In this document: piece by piece, positions 1-10,835 of the stretch
How positions within the stretch are numbered: the stretch's first letter is position 1
Layout of the letters: every line of letters starts with the position of its first letter
DNA from: Gemmatimonadaceae bacterium
GTDB lineage: Bacteria > Gemmatimonadota > Gemmatimonadetes > Gemmatimonadales > Gemmatimonadaceae
Assembly: GCA_013817305.1 (NCBI GenBank)
Contig: JACDCY010000013.1
Coordinates: forward strand, 1 to 42,933
Length of the DNA: 42,933 nt
Reading direction: 5' to 3'
Made by a program: the position numbers and the translations under genes
The notes under the pieces: model-generated
The model's database searches: none
What the model was told of the DNA's origin: nothing
What the model saw: only the letters and a program-made list of their open reading frames with translations

Positions 1-3
1 GGC

Positions 4-27
4 ACCACGAACCATGAACCAGAGACC
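4..27. repeat. degenerate heptamer array
   Basis: Three consecutive 7-nt units (ACCACGA, ACCATGA, ACCAGAG) followed by a partial unit ACC lie directly before the SDR start codon. The array may continue left of the window. It belongs to the set of locus-specific heptamer arrays seen elsewhere in the window. Confidence 0.5.
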
Positions 28-30
28 GCC

Positions 31-825
31 ATGGCAACCGACACACCGCGCCGTACGGCGCTGATCACAGGCGCGTCCGGCGGCATCGGGGCGGAGCTGG
101 CCCGGGTGCTCGCGGCGAACGACCACGACCTGGTCCTGGTCGCGAGGCGGCGCGACGCGCTCGAGGCGCTGGCAGGCCAGCTCGAAGGAAAACACGGCAT
201 CACAGCCACGGTTCTGGTCGACGACTTGGGCGATCCGGAAGCTCCCGCAAGAATCTTCGCCGCAACTCGCGCAGCGCGGATCGACGTCCACGTGCTCATC
301 AACAATGCGGGGTTCGGGCTCGGCGGGGAATTCGCGGAGACGCCCATCGAGCGCGAGATGGCGATGGTGCAGGTCAACATCACGTCGCTCATTCAACTCA
401 CCAAGCTGTACGCAGCGCCGATGCTCCAGCGGCGCGCCGGCTACGTGATGAATGTCGCGTCCACCGCGGCGTTCTTCCCGGGTCCGATGATGAGCGTGTA
501 CTACGCCACCAAGGCGTTCGTGCTCAGCTTCTCACAGGCCCTGGCCGAAGAGCTGTCCAGCTCCGGTATCGTGGTTAGCTGCCTTTGCCCCGGCCCCACG
601 GAGACCGAGTTCGCGAGCGTCGCGCAGGTGAGCAAGGCCAAGCTGTTCGACGGCAACGTCGCGGACGCTCGCGAAGTCGCGGAGTTCGGGTATCGCGCGA
701 TGATGGCCGGTGAGCGAGTCGCCATTCACGGCGCGCGGAACAAGCTGCTGGTACAGGCTCAGCGTTTCGTTCCGCGGAGCCTGATCGCCCGCGCTGTGAA
801 GAAGCTGCAGGACAGCCGCAACTAG
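31..825 (+). CDS. SDR family NAD(P)-dependent oxidoreductase
   Basis: A 264-residue classical short-chain dehydrogenase/reductase. The Rossmann glycine motif TGASGGIG is at residues 13-20, the NNAG motif at 91-94, and the catalytic set is Ser144, Tyr157 and Lys161 (YxxxK). Members of this family oxidise or reduce alcohols, ketones or acyl groups with NAD(P)H in the cytoplasm; the substrate cannot be read from the sequence. The length is normal for the family and the ATG at 31 puts the glycine motif at the expected distance from the N-terminus. The gene converges on the DUF885 gene, whose stop is only 4 nt away. Family assignment is firm; the specific reaction is unknown. Confidence 0.9.
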   Translation: MATDTPRRTALITGASGGIGAELARVLAANDHDLVLVARRRDALEALAGQLEGKHGITATVLVDDLGDPEAPARIFAATRAARIDVHVLINNAGFGLGGEFAETPIEREMAMVQVNITSLIQLTKLYAAPMLQRRAGYVMNVASTAAFFPGPMMSVYYATKAFVLSFSQALAEELSSSGIVVSCLCPGPTETEFASVAQVSKAKLFDGNVADAREVAEFGYRAMMAGERVAIHGARNKLLVQAQRFVPRSLIARAVKKLQDSRN

Positions 826-829
826 CGCC

Positions 830-2593
830 TTACCTGCTGGCCGCGATCCATCCCTCGATCTTCTGCCTGAGCATCGGCAGCGTGACGTTGCCGTCCTCGA
901 GCACGCGATCGTGGAAGTCCCTGATCGAGAACCGTGATCCCATCTGGCGCTCGGCCTGCTCGCGCAATCGGCGGATCTCGAGATTCCCCAGCATGTATGC
1001 CGTAGCCTGGCCCGGGACGGCGATGTAGCGATCCACTTCCGCGGTCGCGCTCGCAAGGGATGACGTGGTGTTCGCCATCAGGTAATCGATCGCCTGCTGG
1101 CGGCTCCAGCCGAGCGCGTGCATGCCGGCGTCTACGACGAGCCTGGCCGCGCGCAGGGCTTCATTGGACAGCAGCCCCATCTTGTCGATGTCGCCGGAGT
1201 ACAGCCCCATCTCCTCCGACAGCCGCTCGCTGTACAGCCCCCAACCCTCTACGAAGCCGGACGAGTAGAAGTAGCTGACGAGCTTGTGCGCGCCCGGCCG
1301 CTCCTTCGCTATTGCAATCTGCAGGTGGTGGCCGGGATACGTTTCGTGGAAGGCTGTCGCCTCGAGCCCCGCTTTGCTCTGCTTCCCGGGCTCGTACGTG
1401 TTGATCAGGTAGATGCCGGGGCGTGTCCCGTCTTCCGACGGGGAATTGTACTGCCCGCCGGGCGCCGATCTCTCCTGGAAAGCGGGATACGGCTGGATCA
1501 CCACGTCGGCTTTCGGAAGGATCCCGAACCACGCCGGCAGGGCGGCGCGGGCGCGGTCGACCGCGCCCTGCGCGTAAGCAACCATCGCCTGCTTGCTTCG
1601 GAACGTGTATGCGGTGTCGGTCTTCAGCCGCCGCAACGCTTCGGTTACGTCATCGGTGCCGAAGCTGCGGCGCGCGATCGTCTGCATCTGCGCGCGGATC
1701 TTCGCCATCTCGCGCAAGCCGGTCTCGTGAATCTCCTGCGGCGCGATCTGCAGCGTGGTGTGGAGTCGAACGCTCGCGCGGTAGCACTCCGCTCCACCGG
1801 GGACCGCGGAAACCGCGAAGGTCGCCCGGGACGCAGGCAGGTAGACGTCAGCGAGGTAATCGCGGTAGCGCCGGATCGCCGGATTTATCTCATTTCCGAC
1901 GATGCCGGACAGCTGCGATCTGAAGGCCGGTGGCGCCGCTGTGTCCCTGACCGCGGGACTCATGAACGGCGAGTCGCCGACCGGTGTCGCCAGGAGGTCG
2001 TCGAGCTGGCGGATGACGCTTTCCACGCCGGTGCGCGGCGCCACGTATCCCTGCCGCACGCCTTCGCGCATGTTGGCGATCTCGGTATCGAGATACTTCG
2101 GGAACGCGCGAAAGCGAGAGAGGGCGTCGGCGCGCGCGGTTGGAGTTCCCACCGGCTGAAGCGTGGCGATGAAGGGGTACACGCCCTGCCAGCCGTTGTA
2201 GGTAGGGCTCACCGGCCACAGCTCGTTGTGGCATCCGCGCGCTCCGGTGGTCCCCTCGAGCAGCTCGCGCAGAATGGCCAGCGTCCGGTGCTGCGGCGTC
2301 CCGGCAAGCGGAGTCGGATCGATCTGGCGGACCTGCGCGAGCCACGCGTCTTCCTGTGCCCAGAATCGTCTCGTAGCATCGAGCGAGTTGTCCCGCAATC
2401 TCGCGTGATCCGCGCCGGGATAACCCTCGACGGTCGCGAAGTCGGGGTTTTCGCGGAACACTTCACGCACGTACTCGTCGGCGAGGGCGTCGACGCGCGC
2501 GGCCACGGAGCTATTCGGTGTCACGGTGCCCTGGACGGGCGGGACGCAGGCCGTAATGACGGCTGCCGCGAGGAGTGCGAGCGATGGTTTCAT
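830..2593 (-). CDS. DUF885 family lipoprotein, putative metallopeptidase-like
   Basis: A 587-residue protein with a short hydrophobic N-terminus ending in the lipobox-like ITAC (Cys16), so it is probably a lipoprotein. It carries the DUF885 hallmarks HETYPGHH at residues 416-423 and EGWGLY near 449-454. The HExxxGHH-type motif resembles the zinc site of gluzincin-like peptidases, and DUF885 proteins are generally regarded as putative peptidases; the activity is inferred. Length is typical. It lies 59 nt downstream of uvrA on the same strand and may be read through from it, with no evident functional tie. Family assignment is confident, substrate unknown. Confidence 0.88.
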   Translation of the reverse strand: MKPSLALLAAAVITACVPPVQGTVTPNSSVAARVDALADEYVREVFRENPDFATVEGYPGADHARLRDNSLDATRRFWAQEDAWLAQVRQIDPTPLAGTPQHRTLAILRELLEGTTGARGCHNELWPVSPTYNGWQGVYPFIATLQPVGTPTARADALSRFRAFPKYLDTEIANMREGVRQGYVAPRTGVESVIRQLDDLLATPVGDSPFMSPAVRDTAAPPAFRSQLSGIVGNEINPAIRRYRDYLADVYLPASRATFAVSAVPGGAECYRASVRLHTTLQIAPQEIHETGLREMAKIRAQMQTIARRSFGTDDVTEALRRLKTDTAYTFRSKQAMVAYAQGAVDRARAALPAWFGILPKADVVIQPYPAFQERSAPGGQYNSPSEDGTRPGIYLINTYEPGKQSKAGLEATAFHETYPGHHLQIAIAKERPGAHKLVSYFYSSGFVEGWGLYSERLSEEMGLYSGDIDKMGLLSNEALRAARLVVDAGMHALGWSRQQAIDYLMANTTSSLASATAEVDRYIAVPGQATAYMLGNLEIRRLREQAERQMGSRFSIRDFHDRVLEDGNVTLPMLRQKIEGWIAASR

Positions 2594-2652
2594 GGGAGTG
2601 GTTGGGGATCAACAACATTATCCGGCGGCCCGGTCTTCGGTGAGAGTGCGGA

Positions 2653-5511
<2,859 letters not shown>

Positions 5512-5558
5512 ATACGGAAGCTAATATGCGCCCGAATAGAAACCAAAACTGCACCGAG

Positions 5559-5632
5559 AACTGCCAACTGCCACTTAGAACGGCCAAGCTGGTAGCTGCC
5601 AGCTACAAGCTTGGCAGTTCTAAGTGGCAGTT
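5559..5632. repeat. 33-bp near-perfect palindrome with 1-nt loop
   Basis: Positions 5566-5598 and 5600-5632 are reverse complements with only two mismatches over 33 nt, separated by a single base at 5599. Two tandem AACTGCC heptamers (5559-5565, 5566-5572) lead into it. A run of five T follows on the plus strand, which gives it a terminator-like look in the direction with no upstream gene. It lies between the GlsB-type gene and uvrA, so it may also end transcripts of the former. Confidence 0.85.
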
Positions 5633-5643
5633 TTTGCTGCCAA

Positions 5644-5907
5644 TTATGGTACCCGTTTCCGGCCTGTCGTCATTCGGTATACCCAGAGCAGGATCAGCGC
5701 ACCGACGACGGCGAGCACCAGGCTCCAGAGAGAGAAGCCGGACAAATCCCGCCCGAGGAGCGTGTTGCCGAGGAAGCCGCCGATCACGGCGCCGACGATT
5801 CCGATGAGCGCGGTGACGATGAAGCCACCGGGATCATCGCCCGGCATCAAAGCTTTGGCGATCGCGCCGGCGATGAGCCCCATCACGATCCAGGCAAGGA
5901 TGGACAT
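5644..5907 (-). CDS. GlsB/YeaQ/YmgE family membrane protein (transglycosylase-associated)
   Basis: An 87-residue, very hydrophobic protein with three membrane segments. It starts MSILAWIVMGLIAGAIAK and carries the conserved pattern MPGDDPGGFIVTALIGIVGA typical of the transglycosylase-associated (Transgly_assoc) family. These small inner-membrane proteins are often stress-induced; no biochemical function is established. The ATG at 5907 is chosen because GGAGG lies just upstream and the hydrophobic segment then begins at residue 2; a longer frame upstream to 6003 lacks support. It sits in front of uvrA on the same strand, separated by the large palindrome. Confidence 0.88.
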   Translation of the reverse strand: MSILAWIVMGLIAGAIAKALMPGDDPGGFIVTALIGIVGAVIGGFLGNTLLGRDLSGFSLWSLVLAVVGALILLWVYRMTTGRKRVP

Positions 5908-6082
5908 GAAACCTCCAAAAGTGTGTGTGGCCCGTTCTGCAGCCGCGAAACGATACGCGAAAATGCAACCTGCGTACCACGAACGAAATTGCGCTGCTGA
6001 CAAAGTGGCTTTGACCCACCGTCGCCGCTAGCATTCGCCCGCGATGACGGACGCCGCAGCCACGATCCACGAAGAAGCGGTT

Positions 6083-6412
6083 CTACGACCCCCAAGGGGC
6101 CGGATCCTCCCGAACGGCATCGATATACGGGATCCCGGGCTGGCTGAGGTGCGTTCCGTCACGGGGTACGTCCAGCTGGAAATTTTTCTGTTCGCGGGGG
6201 ATCGGTGCGAACATTCGCCTGGCGAATCCTTTGGACGATGCCGCCGTAGTGTCCAGCAGCGCGCCAAAGTGGGCCTGAGCACCATCGCGAGTGCCGACGA
6301 AATACTGGTCTTACATCATGGGGAAGTGGTCGAGAGGGGAGTGCACGGCGCGCTCGTTCGCAAGGGCGGAGTCTACAAAAAACTGTGGCGGCTCCAGCTC
6401 GGGGAAGGCGCG
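6083..6412 (+). pseudogene. remnant of an ABC transporter ATP-binding domain
   Basis: Translation in one frame gives an ABC ATPase piece (GRILPNGIDIRD, then the Q-loop region GYVQLEIFLFAGD). The match continues only in the next frame from about 6210, as NIRLANPLDDAAVV. It then returns to the first frame as LSTIASADEILVLHHGEVVE...GVYKKLWRLQ, which is the H-loop/D-loop end of an exporter-type ATPase. Walker A, the LSGGQ signature and Walker B are all missing. This is therefore a decayed gene with at least one frameshift and an internal deletion of the catalytic middle. A continuous frame (6044-6466) spans it by chance. No intact transporter is nearby. Confidence 0.8.
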
Positions 6413-6542
6413 GCTGTTACTCCAACTGCGGGCAATCGCTTGCCGCCCGTGGGGGCGGTCCGGTAGTTTGGGGAACTTTGCAACCCGACCAGATGCGGCC
6501 AACCACCCTAATGGAGCAGAATTCCGGCGTGAGAAAGCAATA

Positions 6543-7331
6543 GTGGATCTCTCCGTCGGGATGGGCACTGACGTCGGGAGGATGCGGTCCGACAACGAAG
6601 ACAGCCTGTACGCCAACGCCAACCGCGAGCGCGGATTGTTCATCGTCGCGGACGGCATGGGCGGCCACGCCGCCGGCGAGGTCGCGAGCGCCATGGCGAT
6701 CGACATCCTGTCGCAGGAGATCAGCATCGACGATCCTCTCGAGCGGGACCAGCCCGCCGATCGGATCGCGGACGCGCTCCGCCGCGCCAACGACGCCATT
6801 TATACCCGCACGCTGTCCGAAGTCGACAAGCAGGGGATGGGCACGACGGTCTCGGTGCTGTTTCTGGCGGGTGATCATTACATCATCGGCCAGATCGGCG
6901 ATTCCCGCGTGTATTTGATGCGCGACGGGAAGCTTCGGCAGCTGACGACCGATCATTCGTACGTTCAGGAGCAGGTCGACGCGGGACTCCTCACCCCTGA
7001 GCAGGCCCGGGTGCATCCGTACAGCAACGTCATCACCCGCTGCCTGGGCGCGAGCGCGTCGGTGGAGCCGGACATGTACGAAGACGACGCTCAGGAAGGC
7101 GATATTTTCCTGCTTGCCAGCGATGGGCTGACGGGGATGGTCGAGGATTCGAGGCTATTGCAGCTGTTGCTGCAGAAGGCATCGCCGTCCAGGGTCGTGA
7201 ACTCCCTGATCAGCGAGGCCAACGCCCGCGGCGGAGTCGACAACATCACGGCGGTCGTCGTCCACCTCACAGGGCCGGGATCGCCTCGCGTGCCGACGAC
7301 GGGGGTCCACACGGCCCCAACCGCCGTCTGA
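6543..7331 (+). CDS. PP2C-family serine/threonine protein phosphatase
   Basis: A 262-residue metal-dependent protein phosphatase with the full PP2C motif set: RSDNEDS near the N-terminus, VADGMGGHAAGE (metal-binding Asp), GTTVSVLF, GDSRVYL, LLASDGLTGMV and GGVDNITAVVV. It would remove phosphate from Ser/Thr of target proteins, typically opposite a Hanks-type kinase, but no kinase is in the window. The start is uncertain: GTG 6543 is used because family proteins begin just before the GxxTDxGxxRxxNEDS motif; ATG 6561 would also work. The frame extends upstream to 6291 over the ABC remnant, which I regard as fortuitous. Confidence 0.93.
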   Translation: MDLSVGMGTDVGRMRSDNEDSLYANANRERGLFIVADGMGGHAAGEVASAMAIDILSQEISIDDPLERDQPADRIADALRRANDAIYTRTLSEVDKQGMGTTVSVLFLAGDHYIIGQIGDSRVYLMRDGKLRQLTTDHSYVQEQVDAGLLTPEQARVHPYSNVITRCLGASASVEPDMYEDDAQEGDIFLLASDGLTGMVEDSRLLQLLLQKASPSRVVNSLISEANARGGVDNITAVVVHLTGPGSPRVPTTGVHTAPTAV

Positions 7332-7337
7332 AGCTGG

Positions 7338-7529
7338 TTGGACGAGCCCCCTCCTCCCGAGTCCGTAGCACATCTCGCCGAGGTGTACCTCGGCAACATC
7401 CTGTACGCTCTCGAGGCGACGGCGCTGTGGCTGGAAGAACAGCAACGCGCTGACGACGCCGCGTTTTACCGGGGCATCGCCAGGCAGCTAGCTGCGGCGC
7501 GCGGGCGCGAGCGCGGCGGCGCGGCGTAG
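7338..7529 (+). CDS. small hypothetical protein
   Basis: A 63-residue frame beginning at TTG six bases after the PP2C stop, with a predicted helical, amphipathic centre (LAEVYLGNILYALEATALWL) and an Arg/Ala-rich tail. No family is recognised. Its position suggests co-transcription with the phosphatase. The TTG start and small size keep this tentative; the high-GC background produces many spurious frames. Confidence 0.4.
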   Translation: MDEPPPPESVAHLAEVYLGNILYALEATALWLEEQQRADDAAFYRGIARQLAAARGRERGGAA

Positions 7530-7643
7530 GAGCTTGCGGTCCGGTTCCTGCTCGGTGGACAGGGGGCAGGCTGCTCTCTATGATGCGGAATGGGCCATCG
7601 GTGCCGCGCGCTGATGCCTCGATCGTCTTTCCCTGGAGAACTG

Positions 7644-8768
7644 ATGGGTACGGCAACTCTGGCTGGACCTGAGACCACGACCGACACCTTCCCTATCAAT
7701 GGGACGGACTACATCGAGTTCTGGGTAGGCAACGCCAAGCAGGCCAGTCACTATTACAGGACGGCTTGGGGCTATCGGGTCGCTGCGTACAGGGGACCCG
7801 AGACCGGTGTGCGCGACCGCGTCAGCTATTTGCTCGAGCAGGGAAAAATCAGACTTGTGCTCACGTCGGCGCTTGGCTCGAGCGGTCCGATCGCGGACCA
7901 CGTGCACAAGCACGGCGACGGCGTTCGCGACCTGGCGCTGTGGGTCGACGACGCGCGCGAAGCGTTTAGGCTCGCGGTCGAGCGCGGGGCCAAGGCAGCG
8001 AAGGAGCCCGAGGTCGTCGAGGACAGGGACGGCGAGTTCATCACCGCCGCCATTCACACGTACGGCGAGACGATTCACACGCTTGTCGAGCGGCAGAACT
8101 ATCGCGGGCTATTCATGCCTGGATTCCAGCCGGTAACGACCGAGTTCAACCCCGAATCCGTGGGCCTGCAGTACGTGGACCACTGCGTGGGCAACGTCGA
8201 GCTGGGCAAGATGAACACCTGGGTGCAGTTCTACTCGGACGTGATGGGATTCAAGAATCTCGTCTCGTTCGACGACAAGGACATCTCGACCGAGTATTCG
8301 TCGCTGATGTCGAAGGTGGTCAGCAGCGGCAACGAGCGGATCAAGTTCCCGATCAACGAGCCGGCGGCGGGCAAGAAGAAATCGCAGATCGACGAGTATC
8401 TCGAGTTCTACCAGGGTCCAGGCGTCCAGCACATGGCGCTCGCGACCGACGACATCATCCACACGGTGGGCGAGCTGCGAAAGCGCGGGATCGAGTTCCT
8501 CCGCGTGCCGACGACGTACTACGACGATCTCATCGAGCGCGTCGGGAAGATCGACGAAGACATCGAGCCGCTGAAAGACTTCGGAATCCTGGTGGACCGC
8601 GATCCGGACGGGTATCTGTTGCAGATATTCACGAAGCCGGTGCAGGACAGGCCCACGGTGTTTTACGAGATCATCCAGCGCAAGGGCGCCCGCAGCTTCG
8701 GGAAGGGAAATTTCAAGGCGTTGTTCGAAGCCATCGAGCGCGAGCAGGCATTACGGGGGAATCTGTAA
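7644..8768 (+). CDS. hppD: 4-hydroxyphenylpyruvate dioxygenase
   Basis: A 374-residue non-haem iron dioxygenase that converts 4-hydroxyphenylpyruvate to homogentisate in tyrosine breakdown. Two vicinal-oxygen-chelate repeats are visible. Likely iron ligands are His in YVDHCVGNVE (about residue 179), His in GVQHMALATDDI (about 261) and Glu in VFYEIIQRKG (about 341). The C-terminal end GKGNFKALFEAIEREQ is the family signature that closes the active site. The ATG at 7644 is chosen over the frame start at 7590 because TGGAGA lies a few bases before it and the length then fits. The homogentisate dioxygenase gene follows after 6 nt, so the two are surely one operon. Confidence 0.97.
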   Translation: MGTATLAGPETTTDTFPINGTDYIEFWVGNAKQASHYYRTAWGYRVAAYRGPETGVRDRVSYLLEQGKIRLVLTSALGSSGPIADHVHKHGDGVRDLALWVDDAREAFRLAVERGAKAAKEPEVVEDRDGEFITAAIHTYGETIHTLVERQNYRGLFMPGFQPVTTEFNPESVGLQYVDHCVGNVELGKMNTWVQFYSDVMGFKNLVSFDDKDISTEYSSLMSKVVSSGNERIKFPINEPAAGKKKSQIDEYLEFYQGPGVQHMALATDDIIHTVGELRKRGIEFLRVPTTYYDDLIERVGKIDEDIEPLKDFGILVDRDPDGYLLQIFTKPVQDRPTVFYEIIQRKGARSFGKGNFKALFEAIEREQALRGNL

Positions 8769-8774
8769 AGTCCC

Positions 8775-9968
8775 ATGCCCATCTACCACACGCTCGGACA
8801 GATCCCCCGCAAGCGCCACATCGCTTTTCGAAAGCCCGACGGCGGCATATACGCCGAGCAGCTGATGGGCCATGAAGGATTCACCGGGACGTCGTCACTG
8901 CTGTACCACAACTACCCGCCGACCACGGTGAAATCGGCGCGGCGCGTCAAGGAAGTGGTGTACCAGCCCGATCCGGATCAGACCCTCAAGCACCGGCATT
9001 TCCTGACTTCGCGGGCGAAGAAGGGCGGCAGCCCCACGCTCGACAGGACGCCGCTGCTGTTCAACGCGGACATCGCGATGCTGTACGTGGAGCCGGACCA
9101 GAACGACGCGCACTTCTATCGCAACGCTCAGGCCGACGAATGCGTGTACGTCGCGAAGGGAGAGGGAATTCTCGAGACGATCTTCGGCGACCTGCCCTTC
9201 CACGAGGGCGACTACCTGATCATCCATCGCGGAATCATGCACAGATACAGGATCGACCTCGGCAAGGAGGCGCCGAAGCTTCTGGTGTTCGAGAGCCGCG
9301 GCCACATCCGGTGGCCCAAGCGCTACCGCAACGAGTTCGGGCAGCTGATCGAGGGCGCGCCGTATTCCGAGCGCGACATCCGGCGCCCGCTGCAGCTCAA
9401 CACGCACGACGAGAAGGGAGACTTCCCAATTCTCGTGAAGCAGACGAATGGCATCAACGAGATCGTGCTCGACCATCATCCGTTCGACGTAGTCGGCTGG
9501 GACGGGTACTTCTATCCGTGGGCGTTCAACATCCACGATTTCGAGCCCATCGTGGGGCGCGTGCATCAGCCGCCGCCAGTGCACCAGACTTTCCAGGGCG
9601 ACGGCTTCGTCATCTGCTCGTTCTGCCCCCGCCCGTACGACTTTCATCCCGAGGCGGTTCCCGCGCCGTACAACCACAGCAATGTCGATTCGGACGAGGT
9701 GCTGTACTACGCGTCCAGCGAGTTCATGAGCCGCAAGGGAATCGAGTTCGGGAGCATCACGCACCATCCCGACGGCATCCCGCACGGCCCTCATCCGGGC
9801 CGCGCAGAGGCGAGCATTGGCGCCAAGTACACAGACGAGCTGGCCGTGATGATGGATTCATTCCGTCCGCTCGTGGTAGCCATGCCGGCGCTCGAGATCG
9901 AGGATCCCACTTATCACAAGTCGTGGGTTGAGGGCCAGCACATGGAGTTCAACCCGCCGACGTCCTAG
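8775..9968 (+). CDS. hmgA: homogentisate 1,2-dioxygenase
   Basis: A 397-residue cupin-fold iron dioxygenase that opens the ring of homogentisate to maleylacetoacetate, the next step after HppD. The metal- and substrate-binding region is visible as PYNHSNVDSDEVLYY and SITHHPDGIPHGPHPG, with the upstream cupin strand VHQTFQGDGFVICSFCP. It is shorter than the roughly 430-residue proteobacterial type, as is common in other phyla. The isomerase and fumarylacetoacetate hydrolase that would finish the pathway are not in the window. It lies 6 nt after hppD. Confidence 0.95.
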   Translation: MPIYHTLGQIPRKRHIAFRKPDGGIYAEQLMGHEGFTGTSSLLYHNYPPTTVKSARRVKEVVYQPDPDQTLKHRHFLTSRAKKGGSPTLDRTPLLFNADIAMLYVEPDQNDAHFYRNAQADECVYVAKGEGILETIFGDLPFHEGDYLIIHRGIMHRYRIDLGKEAPKLLVFESRGHIRWPKRYRNEFGQLIEGAPYSERDIRRPLQLNTHDEKGDFPILVKQTNGINEIVLDHHPFDVVGWDGYFYPWAFNIHDFEPIVGRVHQPPPVHQTFQGDGFVICSFCPRPYDFHPEAVPAPYNHSNVDSDEVLYYASSEFMSRKGIEFGSITHHPDGIPHGPHPGRAEASIGAKYTDELAVMMDSFRPLVVAMPALEIEDPTYHKSWVEGQHMEFNPPTS

Positions 9969-10008
9969 CTGTTCGTCCCGCAGGTACACATACCTTTCGG
10001 AGGTGGTC

Positions 10009-10308
10009 ATGAAGAGACACACACGCACGTCCCTGATTGCACTGGCGGCTTTCTCGCTCATCGGGTCACCACTGGCAGCGCAATCCGCGCGGGAAGGATC
10101 ACCACCGGCCGAAGTAAAGCGTGACGGCGCGCAGACTACGCAGATTCTGGCTACCGAGGCCGCCGCGCGGCTCGGCATCAGCCGGAGCGAAGCTGCCGCC
10201 GATGCGAAGGCGCCGGCCATGCAGCAGCAGAGCGAGACGATGAAGTGGATCATCATCCTCGGCGTCGCGGTTCTCGCCGCGATTTTGATCCTGGCGGTCG
10301 CCGACTAG
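10009..10308 (+). CDS. small exported single-pass membrane protein, copy 1
   Basis: A 99-residue protein with a signal peptide (MKRHTRTSLIALAAFSLIG, cleavage expected after LAAQS), a polar middle, and a C-terminal membrane helix (WIIILGVAVLAAILILAV) ending in AD. No known family is recognised. The ATG at 10009 follows a good ribosome-binding sequence (GGAGGTGG). A second copy lies 98 nt downstream with the same layout, so this is a tandem duplication. The C-terminal tail-anchor after a cleavable signal suggests a short periplasmic domain held on the inner membrane; this is inference. Confidence 0.75.
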   Translation: MKRHTRTSLIALAAFSLIGSPLAAQSAREGSPPAEVKRDGAQTTQILATEAAARLGISRSEAAADAKAPAMQQQSETMKWIIILGVAVLAAILILAVAD

Positions 10309-10316
10309 GCGGTTCC

Positions 10317-10354
10317 GGGCAGGCGAGCTCGGCCGCAGCGAGTTCGCCTTGCCC
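10317..10354. terminator. hairpin between the duplicated small genes
   Basis: GGGC-AGGCGAGCTC at 10317-10330 pairs with 10340-10354 with one bulge and one mismatch and a short loop. There is no T-run behind it. It may end or attenuate transcription between the two paralogous genes or act as a 3' stabiliser. Confidence 0.4.
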
Positions 10355-10406
10355 GCGTCGGAATGGCTGGTCCCCGCAGGTTCACGCACTAATTCTGAGG
10401 TGTTTT

Positions 10407-10706
10407 ATGAAGAGACACATGCGCGCATCGCTGATCGCAGTAGCGGCTCTCTCGCTCGTTGGATCGCCTCTCTCCGCGCAATCCGCGCGGGATGGATCAC
10501 CGCCGGCTGAAGTAAAGCGCGATGGCGCGCAGGCCACGCAAGTCCTGGTGACCGAAGGGGCGGCCAGGCTCGGGGTGAGCCGGGCCGAAGCACGAGTCGA
10601 GGCCAACGCTCCTGTGATGCAGTCGCAGGGCCAGGCGGTGCGCTGGATCGTAATCGGCGCCGTCATACTTCTGGCCGTGGTAGTGCTCCTCGCAGTCGCG
10701 GACTGA
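10407..10706 (+). CDS. small exported single-pass membrane protein, copy 2
   Basis: A 99-residue paralogue of the preceding gene, the same length and clearly alike throughout: MKRHMRASLIAVAALSLVGS, then SARDGSPPAEVKRDGAQ, then the C-terminal helix IVIGAVILLAVVVLLAV and terminal AD. The central segment SPPAEVKRDGAQ is identical in both copies, so the polar middle is under constraint or the duplication is recent. The ATG at 10407 follows GAGGTG. No family is recognised. Function unknown; the duplication is read directly from the sequence. Confidence 0.75.
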   Translation: MKRHMRASLIAVAALSLVGSPLSAQSARDGSPPAEVKRDGAQATQVLVTEGAARLGVSRAEARVEANAPVMQSQGQAVRWIVIGAVILLAVVVLLAVAD

Positions 10707-10737
10707 GCGACAATAGAATTTGACAGTTCTGCGCCGC

Positions 10738-10826
10738 GAGGCGTCGCTGGACATCCGGGTGCGGCCGCTACGCTCGCACACTACGCTCGCTAAGACGCGG
10801 CCTTACCGGATGTTCAGCGGCGCCTC
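10738..10826. repeat. composite palindromic element with conserved core
   Basis: Outer arms 10738-10769 and 10797-10826 are imperfect reverse complements (GAGGCG.CGCTG.ACATCCGG, then GGCCGC). Between them lies a 34-nt core at 10766-10799, starting CGCTACGCTCGCA and ending CTAAGACGCG. In reverse orientation 30 of its 34 positions recur at 14944-14977 inside unrelated outer arms. The element ends 10 nt before the acetoacetyl-CoA synthetase ATG, where it replaces a normal ribosome-binding region. Confidence 0.8.
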
Positions 10827-10835
10827 TTTCCACAT

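Noticed and set aside
5590-5603. LexA/SOS box upstream of uvrA
   Set aside because: The CTG...CAG match is simply the centre of the large palindrome and does not have the usual SOS spacing and flanks.
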